A stretch of DNA of 64,000 nt from Piromyces finnis (lineage: Eukaryota > Neocallimastigomycota > Neocallimastigomycetes > Neocallimastigales > Neocallimastigaceae), in NCBI GenBank assembly GCA_002104945.1, contig MCFH01000074.1, positions 1 through 64,000 on the forward strand, read 5' to 3'. Both the position numbers and the translations under genes were made by a program. Below, piece after piece: positions 24,979 to 34,221 of this stretch. The notes beneath the pieces were generated by a model, which saw nothing but the letters and a program-made list of their open reading frames with translations, was not told where the DNA came from and did not search any database. Positions within the stretch are counted from its first letter, which is position 1. Each line of letters starts with the position of its first letter.

Positions 24979-27900
24979 TTATAAGGAATCTTTTCTCGAA
25001 GGAATTTCAATTACAAATGGTTGGTATCTGTGCTTGATTAGATTACCAACTTTATTCTTTCTAATTTTCATGGAGGAGTCGTTCGACTTATATTTTGACT
25101 TTTTAGAGTTTCTTTCAAACTCTTGTATTAATTGTTTATCTGGAATCTGATCTTCAGAAATCCAAGTGGATTTGTCAAATCCTTTCCATGATAACTTATA
25201 AAATGTTTCACCATTAACAGATTTCATCTTTTCAATTTTCTCTGGAATTTTTTCAATTAAATCTGTGTTAAGGTGAATGTTCCTCTTCCTACGATTAGAC
25301 CTGTCGTTAAACTTGTTTTCAAAGTATGGTTCTAACAATGAAACATGAAAGATTGGATGACATCTCATTGTCTTTGGAAGTTTCAATTTGAAAGCAAGAG
25401 AACTAACTTTTCCAATTATCTCAAATGGACCAAGCATTTGAGGTGCTAATTTCTTCTTCAAGTTAGTTCCCGGAGAATCTTTCAATAGCCATACCTTCTT
25501 TCCCACTTCGAACTCCGGGGGAATCATTCTCTTCATATCGGCATATTTCTTATATGTTTCTTTTGCTTTTTCTAAGTTTTCTTTTAATAATTTAAAGTTT
25601 TCATTCATATCAATTACTCTTTGTTCAGCTCTACTAGGTCTATCATTAGCTGGAATTTCTAAGCTGAACTTTGGATGAAAACCATAATTAGCAAAGAATG
25701 GGGATTGATTTATAGATTGTTGTAAAGTATTATTATATGCAAATTCAGCAAATGGGATAAGATCAACCCAGTTATTCTGCTTTTTATTTATAAAACAACG
25801 GAAATATTGTTCTAATATGCCGTTCACCCTCTCCGTTTGACCATCTGTCTGCGGATGGTTGGCAGTTGATAATGAATGATTGATATTAAGAAGGTCACAA
25901 AGTCTTGACCAAAAGTCAGAAGTAAATTGCGAGCCTCTATCAGAAATGATGGAATCAGGAAGACCATGCAAACGGAAGACATTAGCAATAAAAGCATCAG
26001 CAGCAATCGAAGCAGTAGGAAGACAACGTAAAGGAATGGCGTGAGCAAATTTAGTAAATCTATCGACAACAACCATGAGAGTTGTCATATCTCTGGACTT
26101 AGGAAGATCAACAATAAAATCAATAGAAATATCAGACCAGGGCCTACTGGGAGTGTCCAAAGGGGATAACAATCCATAAGGCTTATGTCTGGGGACTTTG
26201 GATTTGCAACAAGTCACGCAAGATTTGATAAAAGATTTAACGTCTGAATGAAACCTTGGCCACCAAAAGTTTCTGGAAATCAGTTCAGTGGTTTTCTTAA
26301 TACCGAAATGACCAGCAGCAACAGAATCATGATGAAGTTCCAAAACTCTTGTCCTAAGAGATTTAGGAACATAAATAAGATTATTATATAACAAAAATCC
26401 TTCGTTATCAATAATAACTTTATCAATATTTTTAATAGGTGCATTACATACAGAACCATTCATTTTAAATTGGACAATAGAATTATACAAATCGTCATTT
26501 TTAAGTTCTAATAAAATAGAATCGATTAACGGTTTGTTATCGCTATGATGAAACGAAATAGTAAGACAAGAAACATCAGAATTAATATTATTCTCTACAT
26601 GGTCACTTCTACGAGACAGGATATCAGGCTTACCGGATTTCTTTCCAGCTCTATAAATGAGTTTAAAATCAAATCTGGATAAGAACAAATTCCATCTAAT
26701 TTGTCTCTGAGATAACATTTCAGGTTTTCTAGGAAATGTTAAATTCTTGTGATCAGTATAAATTATGAACGGATGGCGTGCACCTTCTAAATAATGACGC
26801 CATTCTTCAAGAGCAACTACAATAGCTAAAAGTTCCTTGTCATATATAGGATAGTTTCTTTGACGACTCGTCAAACTTTTAGAAAGAAATGCAATAGGAT
26901 GTAATTTGCCATCAAATTCTTGAGAGAGAATAGCACCGACAGCATAATTACTAGCATCAGTTTCTACAATAAATTGTTTATTACTATCCGCATGTTTCAG
27001 AATAGGAGCTGACGTGAACAGAGATTTTAATAAAATAAAAGCGTCCTGATCTTCTTTCACCCAGTTAAAAGCAACATTCTTTCTAGTGAGTTTGTGAAGA
27101 GGGTTTGCAATTTTAGCAAAGTCTTTAATAAAAATTCTGTAATAGTTGCATAAACCAATAAAAGACTGAACCTCTTTAAAATTCTTGGGAACCGGCCAAT
27201 CGAGAATTGCTTTAACTTTATTTTCGTCCATTTGCAATCCATCCTTTGAAATGACATAACCAAGAAAAGTGGTTTTCTCAACATCAAACTCACATTTTTC
27301 TAATTTAACATAAAGATTATTTTCAAGTAGTTTCTTAAGTACCTTTTTAACATGCTCATGATGTTCTTCGATATTATTAGAATAAATAAGAATATCATCA
27401 ATATATGAGATAACAAAATCGTCTAAATAGTCACTAAGGACATCGTTAATGAAGTGTTGAAAAGTTGCAGGTGCATTCTTTAATCCAAAAGGCATAACCA
27501 GATATTCAAAATGTCCATATCTAGTACGAAAAGCCGTTTTGTATTCGTCACCTTCTTTAATACGAACAAGATTATAAGCGGATTTAAGGTCTAATTTAGT
27601 AAAAATCTTAGCATTTTTCACCCTATCCAAAAGGTCACTAATTAAAGGTAAAGGATATGAATTACGAATGGTAATATCATTCAACTTTCTATAATCGATA
27701 CAAAGTCTTAGGGAGCCATCCTTCTTTTTAACAAATAAAATTGGGGCACCAGCAGGAGACGATGATTTCCTAATAAAACCTTTATTTAAATTATCATCAA
27801 TATATTTTTTAAGTTCCTCTCTTTCAACTTCAGTTAATGGATACAAAGGTCCATAAAATAAAGTCGAATCATCTTTAAATTTGATTTCACAATCATAAGG

Positions 27901-29571
27901 TCTATGAGGAGGTAACACTTCACAATTTTTTTCATTAAACACTTCACTAAATTCTAAATATTGGGTTGGTACGGCGACCAATTTATCTTTATTAATATCT
28001 TTTCCATTATTATTATTATTACTACATGATTCGTTATCATTATTACATGTTTCATTAATTTTTGTTACAATACATTTAACTTTTTTATTAAAACTAATAT
28101 ATTCATCATCGCTATCATCTTCATCATTGATGGTTCTAACAAGGCGGCCTTTAACATATTCTTTTTCTTCATTGTTTGGGACAGAGGGATCTACTTTCGG
28201 CTTTTTGGTCAAGCTTCGGTCGAGAACATCATGATCTAACTGATCATTCTTTGACTTCTTTCTTGGTTTTCTCTTTCTTTTGCCTTTATTACAATGTCTG
28301 GCACAATAACCAGAACTAAAAGCGATTTTCTTAGAGTCGTAGAAAGCATTTGGATTATGCTTCTTTATCCACGGCAAACCAAGAATAACACCAACACCGG
28401 GGACTTGTAATCCATAAAGTTGAATTACTTCGATGTGATTTTTGCATCGGAGCATGCACTTCTCAGTCCTTTCCCAAACACTAACAACTCCATCACTAAC
28501 ACCAGATACACGGAATGGTTCTACTTTTTCCAAATTAATACCAAGGTCTTCAGCAAGACTTGGATTAATGAAATTTAATTCAGAACCGGAATCAATTAAA
28601 ACCTTAATTTTAACTTCCGAAACTTCATTGGTACTCAAGTAAAAGTCCACAAGGTTTAAATCACTTTTCACTCCCTTGACTCCAACTTTGTAAATTTTTG
28701 GATTAACAATTTTTGGAGTCCTTTCTTTAACAATTCTTAACACTTTTCTGGGCTTTACTCTATTAGGACAATTAAATTTTAAATGTCCCGGTTGTTTACA
28801 AAGAAAACATAACCCTTTTTTCTTTTCTTCTTCAAAGTTATCTATGTTTTCATTGTAATTTTTACTTGATCCTTGAATATTCACATACCTTTTTCGTTTA
28901 TTCTCTCTACTAATTTTAAATACATCCACATCCATAGGATCATTAGCCCTTCTACCATTAAAATAAAATTCACTTAAAGAATTCCTTTTCATCATATCTT
29001 CAACTAAAATAGTTGAAGAAATCAATTGTTCAATTGAAGTTGGGTTTGATTCAATGAAAGCCAACTTCTCCCTAAGTGGTGGTAATAAACCTTTCAGAAA
29101 CATGTAGATTTTTGCGCTATCATTAAAGCTTGAATTTTGGCTAATACGTTGAAACTCGGTAATGTAATCTAATACCTGACCAAGTTTCCTTTGGCGAAGA
29201 TTATCTAATTTACCGTTAGCTACAACGGTATCGTATCTATAACTGCCAAAATTAGCCTTCAACCTATCTACAAATTCATCATAATGGTTTAAAACCCCAC
29301 TATTATTCTTCATCAACACTGAAGCCCATTCCAAAGGTTTACCAGAAAAGTATGATATAACGAAGTCGACCTTGACTCGATCTGTATTATACAGTGTCGG
29401 TCGAGTACGAAATACCAACTCCACTCTAGTTAAAAATCCATCCAATTCTCTTTGTTTACCAGAAAATGTCGGTGGAGCATTAATAATGTTCCCCGAGTTC
29501 CCGGAAACACCCACATTCCTATCACCCATTTCTAAATTTAAATTTTCAAACTCACTAATTAAATCCTCCAA
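24979..29571 (-). CDS. Ty3-A Gag-Pol polyprotein with chromodomain
   Basis: One uninterrupted 1,530-residue frame contains, in order: Gag with a CCHC knuckle (CFLCKQPGHLKFNC, about 253-268); aspartic protease (LIDSGSELNF, about 325-336); reverse transcriptase (KLDLKSAYNLVRI; VMPFGLKNAPATFQ; YIDD at about 724); RNase H (ETDASNYAVGAIL, about 870); integrase with an HHCC zinc site (about 1083-1125) and D-D-E core (SIDFIVDL, SDRGSQFTSD, HPQTDGQTERVN); a GPF-type module (about 1382); and a chromodomain (YKLSWKGFDKSTWISEDQ, about 1437-1483). This order is that of chromoviruses of the Tf1/sushi type, in which Gag and Pol share one frame. The chromodomain would guide integration to marked chromatin. 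No stop or missing catalytic residue is visible, so it may be active. The start at 29571 is the first Met after the leader. Confidence 0.97.
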   Translation of the reverse strand: MEDLISEFENLNLEMGDRNVGVSGNSGNIINAPPTFSGKQRELDGFLTRVELVFRTRPTLYNTDRVKVDFVISYFSGKPLEWASVLMKNNSGVLNHYDEFVDRLKANFGSYRYDTVVANGKLDNLRQRKLGQVLDYITEFQRISQNSSFNDSAKIYMFLKGLLPPLREKLAFIESNPTSIEQLISSTILVEDMMKRNSLSEFYFNGRRANDPMDVDVFKISRENKRKRYVNIQGSSKNYNENIDNFEEEKKKGLCFLCKQPGHLKFNCPNRVKPRKVLRIVKERTPKIVNPKIYKVGVKGVKSDLNLVDFYLSTNEVSEVKIKVLIDSGSELNFINPSLAEDLGINLEKVEPFRVSGVSDGVVSVWERTEKCMLRCKNHIEVIQLYGLQVPGVGVILGLPWIKKHNPNAFYDSKKIAFSSGYCARHCNKGKRKRKPRKKSKNDQLDHDVLDRSLTKKPKVDPSVPNNEEKEYVKGRLVRTINDEDDSDDEYISFNKKVKCIVTKINETCNNDNESCSNNNNNGKDINKDKLVAVPTQYLEFSEVFNEKNCEVLPPHRPYDCEIKFKDDSTLFYGPLYPLTEVEREELKKYIDDNLNKGFIRKSSSPAGAPILFVKKKDGSLRLCIDYRKLNDITIRNSYPLPLISDLLDRVKNAKIFTKLDLKSAYNLVRIKEGDEYKTAFRTRYGHFEYLVMPFGLKNAPATFQHFINDVLSDYLDDFVISYIDDILIYSNNIEEHHEHVKKVLKKLLENNLYVKLEKCEFDVEKTTFLGYVISKDGLQMDENKVKAILDWPVPKNFKEVQSFIGLCNYYRIFIKDFAKIANPLHKLTRKNVAFNWVKEDQDAFILLKSLFTSAPILKHADSNKQFIVETDASNYAVGAILSQEFDGKLHPIAFLSKSLTSRQRNYPIYDKELLAIVVALEEWRHYLEGARHPFIIYTDHKNLTFPRKPEMLSQRQIRWNLFLSRFDFKLIYRAGKKSGKPDILSRRSDHVENNINSDVSCLTISFHHSDNKPLIDSILLELKNDDLYNSIVQFKMNGSVCNAPIKNIDKVIIDNEGFLLYNNLIYVPKSLRTRVLELHHDSVAAGHFGIKKTTELISRNFWWPRFHSDVKSFIKSCVTCCKSKVPRHKPYGLLSPLDTPSRPWSDISIDFIVDLPKSRDMTTLMVVVDRFTKFAHAIPLRCLPTASIAADAFIANVFRLHGLPDSIISDRGSQFTSDFWSRLCDLLNINHSLSTANHPQTDGQTERVNGILEQYFRCFINKKQNNWVDLIPFAEFAYNNTLQQSINQSPFFANYGFHPKFSLEIPANDRPSRAEQRVIDMNENFKLLKENLEKAKETYKKYADMKRMIPPEFEVGKKVWLLKDSPGTNLKKKLAPQMLGPFEIIGKVSSLAFKLKLPKTMRCHPIFHVSLLEPYFENKFNDRSNRRKRNIHLNTDLIEKIPEKIEKMKSVNGETFYKLSWKGFDKSTWISEDQIPDKQLIQEFERNSKKSKYKSNDSSMKIRKNKVGNLIKHRYQPFVIEIPSRKDSL

Positions 29572-29934
29572 TTCAAAATATAATATATAATATAAAATTA
29601 AAATGGTTTCTTACTACTATTTCAAGTAAGTAATCTTAAATTTTTTTTTTTTTTTAATTACACTACTACAATTTATCCTAATACAAAAGTTATTCAAACG
29701 CGTTCTGCAAAGCAGTGTCGAACAAGTTTTGTATTACTAATTAATATTGGTTAATTCTTCTTTCTTCTTGCACTCGGTGGTAGTTTCTAATTCTAACCAG
29801 TAGTCAAAATTTCTTCTTTCTTTTTATTCGGCGGTAGTTTCCAATTCTAACCAGTAATTAAAGTTCTTTCTTGCTTTTTGTACCCGGCGGTAGATACCCT
29901 AACGTATTCTCTATCTTCGTTGGGTAATTGTTAT
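29572..29934 (-). promoter_or_regulatory. Ty3-A 5' leader with three imperfect tandem repeats
   Basis: The leader lies between the primer site and the Gag start. At 29756-29809, 29810-29862 and 29863-29897 a unit with a T/C-rich stretch, a CGGCGGTAG-like core and TTCTAACCAGTA recurs (the third copy is truncated). A poly-T run lies near 29640-29655. Confidence 0.7.
29924..29934 (-). promoter_or_regulatory. Putative self-priming primer-binding site of Ty3-A
   Basis: On the minus strand ATAACAATTAC follows the 5' LTR immediately. It is the exact complement of GTAATTGTTAT inside the same LTR (30059-30069). There is no TGG-type tRNA match at this position. Self-priming from the 5' end of the element's own RNA, as in Tf1, is inferred. 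Confidence 0.6.
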
Positions 29935-30541
29935 TGTAATGTTGAACACTGAAAGAATAGATTAGGATATCTATTCTATTACAATAACACAAAAATTTGA
30001 AAAAATAAAATAAAAAATTGTTTTATAAAATATCTTTTATTATAATAGAATTTTAATAATAACAATTACATCGATAAAATGATGAAAAATATCTTCTATT
30101 TATATTTTTCCTAAATACATTTATATTATATTATAACTATTTATTTCTTATATATTATTATTTAAAATCTACACTAAAATCTTAATTATTAATAAATATT
30201 TAAACTATAACTATTTTTAGTAAAATACAATTGGCAATTCAAATTAAGTACCATTTAATTTGAATATGTGCCCATGTATTATTGATATATTAATCATTTA
30301 TTATTTATCTATTTCTATAAAAAAAACAATACTAAAACTAGGGATTTAAATTGAGAATATTAATTTACTTGTTAAACATTAAAAATAAATTAATAATTTA
30401 TTTTGTTTTAAACTTTAATTATTAATAAATAAATTATGTCTCATTTTCTTTTTCTGAATATAATTTGTGTAACTTAAACAATAATACTTGTGGCTTAAGT
30501 TACATTAAAGATATCAAACAGAGGCGTTTGATATCTTTACA
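29935..30541 (-). repeat. 5' LTR of Ty3-A (family A)
   Basis: This is a 607-bp copy of the 3' LTR, with one extra A in a homopolymer. It contains the promoter described separately. Confidence 0.96.
30059..30104 (-). promoter_or_regulatory. TATA box and predicted transcript start in the Ty3-A 5' LTR
   Basis: On the minus strand TATAAATAG (30104-30096) lies about 35 nt upstream of ATCGATGTAATTGTTAT, whose last 11 bases (30069-30059) are complementary to the primer-binding site. The spacing fits a TATA-directed start at or near the primer match. The same arrangement is present in family B LTRs. Confidence 0.6.
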
Positions 30542-30649
30542 GTTTGGAATATTATTAGTCTCCTCATTAATTGCATTATTTGGATAATTATGTGTATTAG
30601 TATTATTTGGTTCCTTATGAGTATTTGTCTCTTCTTTATTGCAAGTTTC

Positions 30650-31257
30650 TGTAAAGATATCAAACGCCTCAACTTGATATCTTTAATGTATCTTAAGCCA
30701 CAAGTATTATTGTTTAAGTTAGACAAATTATATTACAGAAAAAGAAAATGAGACATAATTTATTTATTAATAATTAAAGTTTAAAACAAAATAAATTGTT
30801 AATTTATTTTTAATGTTTAATAAATAAATTAAATTTCTCAATTTAATTTCTTAGTTTTAGTATTGTTTTCTGATAGAAATAGATAAATAGCATATAAATA
30901 ATAAATGATTAATATATAAATAATACATATTCAAATTGAATAGTACTTAATTTGAATTGCCTATTTAATTTTATTAAAATAGTTATAGTTTAAATATTTT
31001 ATTAATAATTAAGATTTTAGTGTAGATTTTAAATAATAATATATTTTAAATAAATAGTTATAATAATATATAAATGAATTTAGGAAAAATATAAATAGAA
31101 GATATTTTTCATCATTTTATCAATGTAATTGTTATTATTAAAATTCTATTATAATAAAATACATTTTATAAAACAATTTTTTATTTTATTTTAAAATTTT
31201 AGTGTTATTGTAATAGAATAGATATCCTAATCTATTCTTTCAGTGTTCAACATTACA
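30650..31257 (+). repeat. Family A solo LTR within Copia-1
   Basis: It runs TGTAAAGATATCAAACGCC to TTCAACATTACA. The flanks GTTTC and CTCTT do not match, and the Copia-1 coding sequence does not continue directly across it (the end of integrase is missing). The insertion was therefore accompanied or followed by deletion. Confidence 0.9.
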
Positions 31258-32048
31258 CTCTTATAAATGTAATTGGCATATGTAATGTCATAGTCCCATA
31301 GGTTTTCACTGACTTTACTCCAGAATATTAGTGTTTTAGTGCAATATATAATTGTATGATTATATCTTTCCGCAAGACCATTATTTTCTGGGTTACATGA
31401 TGGAGAATATATTTTTTGTATCCCATTATTATTTTTTTCCATTGTCAAATTTAAAATATTTTATCTTTTTATCATGAAATTTGTTATTTAAAAATTTGAA
31501 TATATCAATAATGAAATCAATGGCTTCACTCTTGCTTTTAATAAAAATAACCACAATTTTCTACTGTATTCATCAATAATTGTAAGTATAAATCTTTTAC
31601 CAGTGCAAGATTCATTTACAGGGCCAATGATATCAGAATGTATCACTTCTAATATATCATTTGCTTTGGGATTATTTCCATTGTGTGGCGCCCTTTTTAA
31701 TTTGGAGATTTTACAGGCTTGACAAAAATCCTTTTTAATGATATGTGAATCCAAATATTGAGATAAATTGGGGTTGTAAAAGTGGCCAAGTCTTCTGTGC
31801 CAAATTAGTTCCTTCATATTATTGTCAAGAGCTTGCATAGCCATAATATTGTTATTACTATTAAGTAATTTATCTTTATTTTCTTGAATGGCTATAATAT
31901 TCATTTCATTATTGGAATTAGCTTGAAAAGAGGCAATAGATTTATAATTATCATTAAGTAATTTCAGGGTGATATTATTATTGATGTTTTCGATTATAGC
32001 CTTGACTCCAGTCTTCGCAAGTTCGATACTACTTATCATGTTCTTCAC
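31258..32048 (-). pseudogene. Copia-1 integrase
   Basis: The 32048-31488 part has the pre-integrase zinc site (WHRRLGHFYNPN, CQACKISKLKRAPH) and the start of the catalytic core (VIHSDIIGPV, TIIDEYSRKLWLFLL). After a frameshift the 31448-31258 part continues with YSPSCNPENNGLAERYN, which holds the catalytic Glu region. The C-terminal third is missing at the solo LTR. It would have inserted element DNA, but it is broken. Confidence 0.85.
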
Positions 32049-33065
32049 AGCGTCTTTAGAATATAAAACACGATTTAATTTAATTTTAAAATTATTTACA
32101 CTAAATTCAAAATCTCCATAACCTTCAAATTCACAGAAAGTGTTATTAGCACATTTTAATTTAATATGTTTACAAAATTATTTAATAAACTTTTATTATT
32201 TGTAATATGTTCACCAGCCCCTTAATCATATAACCATGATGTTTATTATCATAATTATTATTTGAATTATTTTTCTTTGTATTTTTATGATTAATATTGT
32301 TAATAAATAAATTAAATTTATTTTGGTATTGATCTTCATTATTACTAAAAAATTTCATTATTGTACTCATTTAAATTAAAATTTTTGTTAATGTAACCCA
32401 CAAACTTTTTATTGTTTTGTTTTCTTTTTTGATTATTATTATTATTATAATACTTGTGGTACGTACTATTTGGATTTTTAGAATTTAAATAGCATTCATC
32501 GATATTATGTCCCCCTCTCTTGCATAGTTTACAGAATTTCTTAGAGTAGCTTTTATTATTATATTGGATTTTATTATTATATCCTTTAGAATTTCTATTC
32601 TATTATATTGTGTATTATTATTATTTCTTGTTTTAGGATAACGTCTTTTAAAATTAGATGATCTAGCATAATCAATTTCCATAGGATCGTCATTATTAGC
32701 TTCTTCATTACTATCGGAATTCCAGTCATTCATATAATTCCAGATTAGAATGTCCTTTTGTAACTTATCAGTGACATCCTCAAAAGTGGAATTTTCATCA
32801 AGACTAATTTTATTTTTATATTTGGGGGAATGGCGAATAATAAAAATTTAATTTTTTCTTTTTCTTTGAAGGGGATGTTAAGCTCCTCCATATTTTTGTA
32901 TATGGTAGTGATTTTTTTGATTGTTTTTGGTATATCACTATCCTTTTTGTTTTTATGGCCTTAAGCCTTTTAATCCATTAATATCCTTTCTGTCACTAGT
33001 GTAGTCGGTTTTTAATGCTTCAATGAGGACAGATACGGGTTCAATATCAATAATTATTTCTATAT
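32049..33065 (-). pseudogene. Copia-1 protease and Gag remnant
   Basis: Fragmented frames include a CCHC knuckle (FCKLCKRGGHNIDEC, about 32485-32540), an acidic stretch with DDPMEIDYARSSNFKRR (near 32640-32690) and Gag-like sequence towards 33060. Several frameshifts separate them, and the N-terminus is cut by the Copia-2 LTR at 33066. Confidence 0.7.
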
Positions 33066-33529
33066 TGTAAAAGAATGTAATGTAAATGTATTATTAATGT
33101 AAGAACTTGTAATGTAAAAGAATAATGTAGATGTATAATCCATATAATCCTAGCATTGGACAATTAGTGAATAATTATTATTAAGGAGGCTTCTTGTTTT
33201 TTAGTAAAGTTTAATAGTTATGAACGATAGAATTACCGTTTTAGTAGTTAGAATAGTAACATTAAACGTAATAAATAAAGTTATTAATAAAACATATATT
33301 ATTAAAGTTAAATTCTTTCTACATAAAATTAACCCGTATCAGATGTAAGTTCATGTGATCCTATAAAATAAAATAAAATAAAATAAATAAAAAATAATTA
33401 TCTCTAAAACACGTAGACATTACATTTACAACACTTTTCATACATGGTTTATATTTTTTATAAGTTAGTCACGTGTGTGTTAGATATATGATACAGGTAA
33501 ATAAAATTATGTGTCCATAAATGTTTACA
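33066..33529 (-). repeat. 3' LTR of Copia-2
   Basis: It begins TGTAAAAGAATG and ends AATGTTTACA, and is related to the Copia-1 LTR at its start. Confidence 0.75.
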
Positions 33530-33563
33530 CTCCCACTCAAACTAGATTTTCTTTAAGAATATC

Positions 33564-34162
33564 TTATTTGTATTCAAGTATTCTTGGACCAGGTAGATCT
33601 TTTGTCAGAGGGTCAGCTAGCATTTCCTTGGTGTTTTTATATTTTATTTTGATTTTGTTTTTTATTATATTATCGATTACGAAGTGGTAATGTATGCTGA
33701 TATTTATTTCGCCGTTTTCTATTATATTTTTACTAGTCTTGTCGGTGAATAAAGTAATATTTTTATTGTAATTAAAAATATCATCTACCATATTTTTAAT
33801 CCATAGAATTTTCTTAATGTTCACTAAAGTATTGATGTACTCAGCCCTAGCGGTAGATGTCGCCACACAAGTCTGCTTTTTGAATAACCAGCATATAGGG
33901 CTGTTTCCCATTAGAATTATCCCTCCAGAGGTAGATTTATAGTCTTCTGCGCCTCCGTAGTCAGAATTAGTGTATTTTTCCTTCTCCACTGTATTCTAAT
34001 CTTGTACTGCTTGGTGGTAAACAAGTATCTGAATATGTTTATAATTGTATTCCAGTCAGATTAGATACTGTTGGGTTTTCAGATTTTCTTGCAGTTTTGT
34101 TTACTGCAAAAGTAATATCTGGTCTTGTACATTTTAACAAGTGTATTAACGCTCACTTAATC
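33564..34162 (-). pseudogene. Copia-2 RNase H and RT C-terminus
   Basis: Fragments read LLKCTRPDITFAVNKTA (near 34140-34090), then after a frameshift YTNSDYGGAEDYKSTSGG, ATSTARAEYIN, and a C-terminal MLADPLTKDLPGP. A TGA replaces the usual Ser before ALIHLLKC. The typical catalytic Asp/Glu positions are mostly kept, but the frame is broken. Confidence 0.85.
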
Positions 34163-34221
34163 TGTAAAAGTATAAAATTTAAAACAGATTTTATACTTAA
34201 AACAAAACAATTTTTATTAAC

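Larger units (their letters stand above)
24337..30541 (-). mobile_element. Ty3-A: full-length, apparently intact Ty3/gypsy chromovirus
   Basis: This is a 6.2-kb element with LTRs at 24337-24942 and 29935-30541, one long Gag-Pol frame, a polypurine tract next to the 3' LTR and a primer-binding site next to the 5' LTR. A perfect 5-bp TSD, GTTTG, lies at 24332-24336 and 30542-30546. The two LTRs appear to differ by only one base in an A run, which indicates recent insertion. It is inserted in the Asn-rich linker of Copia-1. Confidence 0.97.
21798..33065 (-). mobile_element. Copia-1: decayed Ty1/copia element, split by Ty3-A and a solo LTR
   Basis: Reading on the minus strand from right to left, Gag (about 33065-32400), integrase (32048-31258), an Asn-rich linker (30649-30542 and 24336-23580), reverse transcriptase (23580-22950) and RNase H (22900-22331) appear in copia order. 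They end at a purine-rich tract (complement of 22167-22185) and a 369-bp LTR at 21798-22166. Ty3-A (24337-30541, TSD GTTTG) sits in the linker and a family A LTR sits at 30650-31257. The 5' LTR is missing: Gag ends at the LTR of Copia-2. Frameshifts and stops show it is inactive. Confidence 0.85.
33066..34162 (-). mobile_element. Copia-2: 3' end of a second copia element
   Basis: This fragment consists of a 3' LTR, a polypurine tract complement (CTCCCACTCAAACTAG at 33530) and a broken RNase H. It stops at the Ty3-B insertion (TSD TAATC). The sequence on the far side of Ty3-B (42145 on) is not recognisably copia, so the rest was lost. Confidence 0.8.

Noticed and set aside
28442-29590. Plus-strand frames within Ty3-A
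   Set aside because: They are antisense to the Gag-Pol frame, which accounts for their openness.
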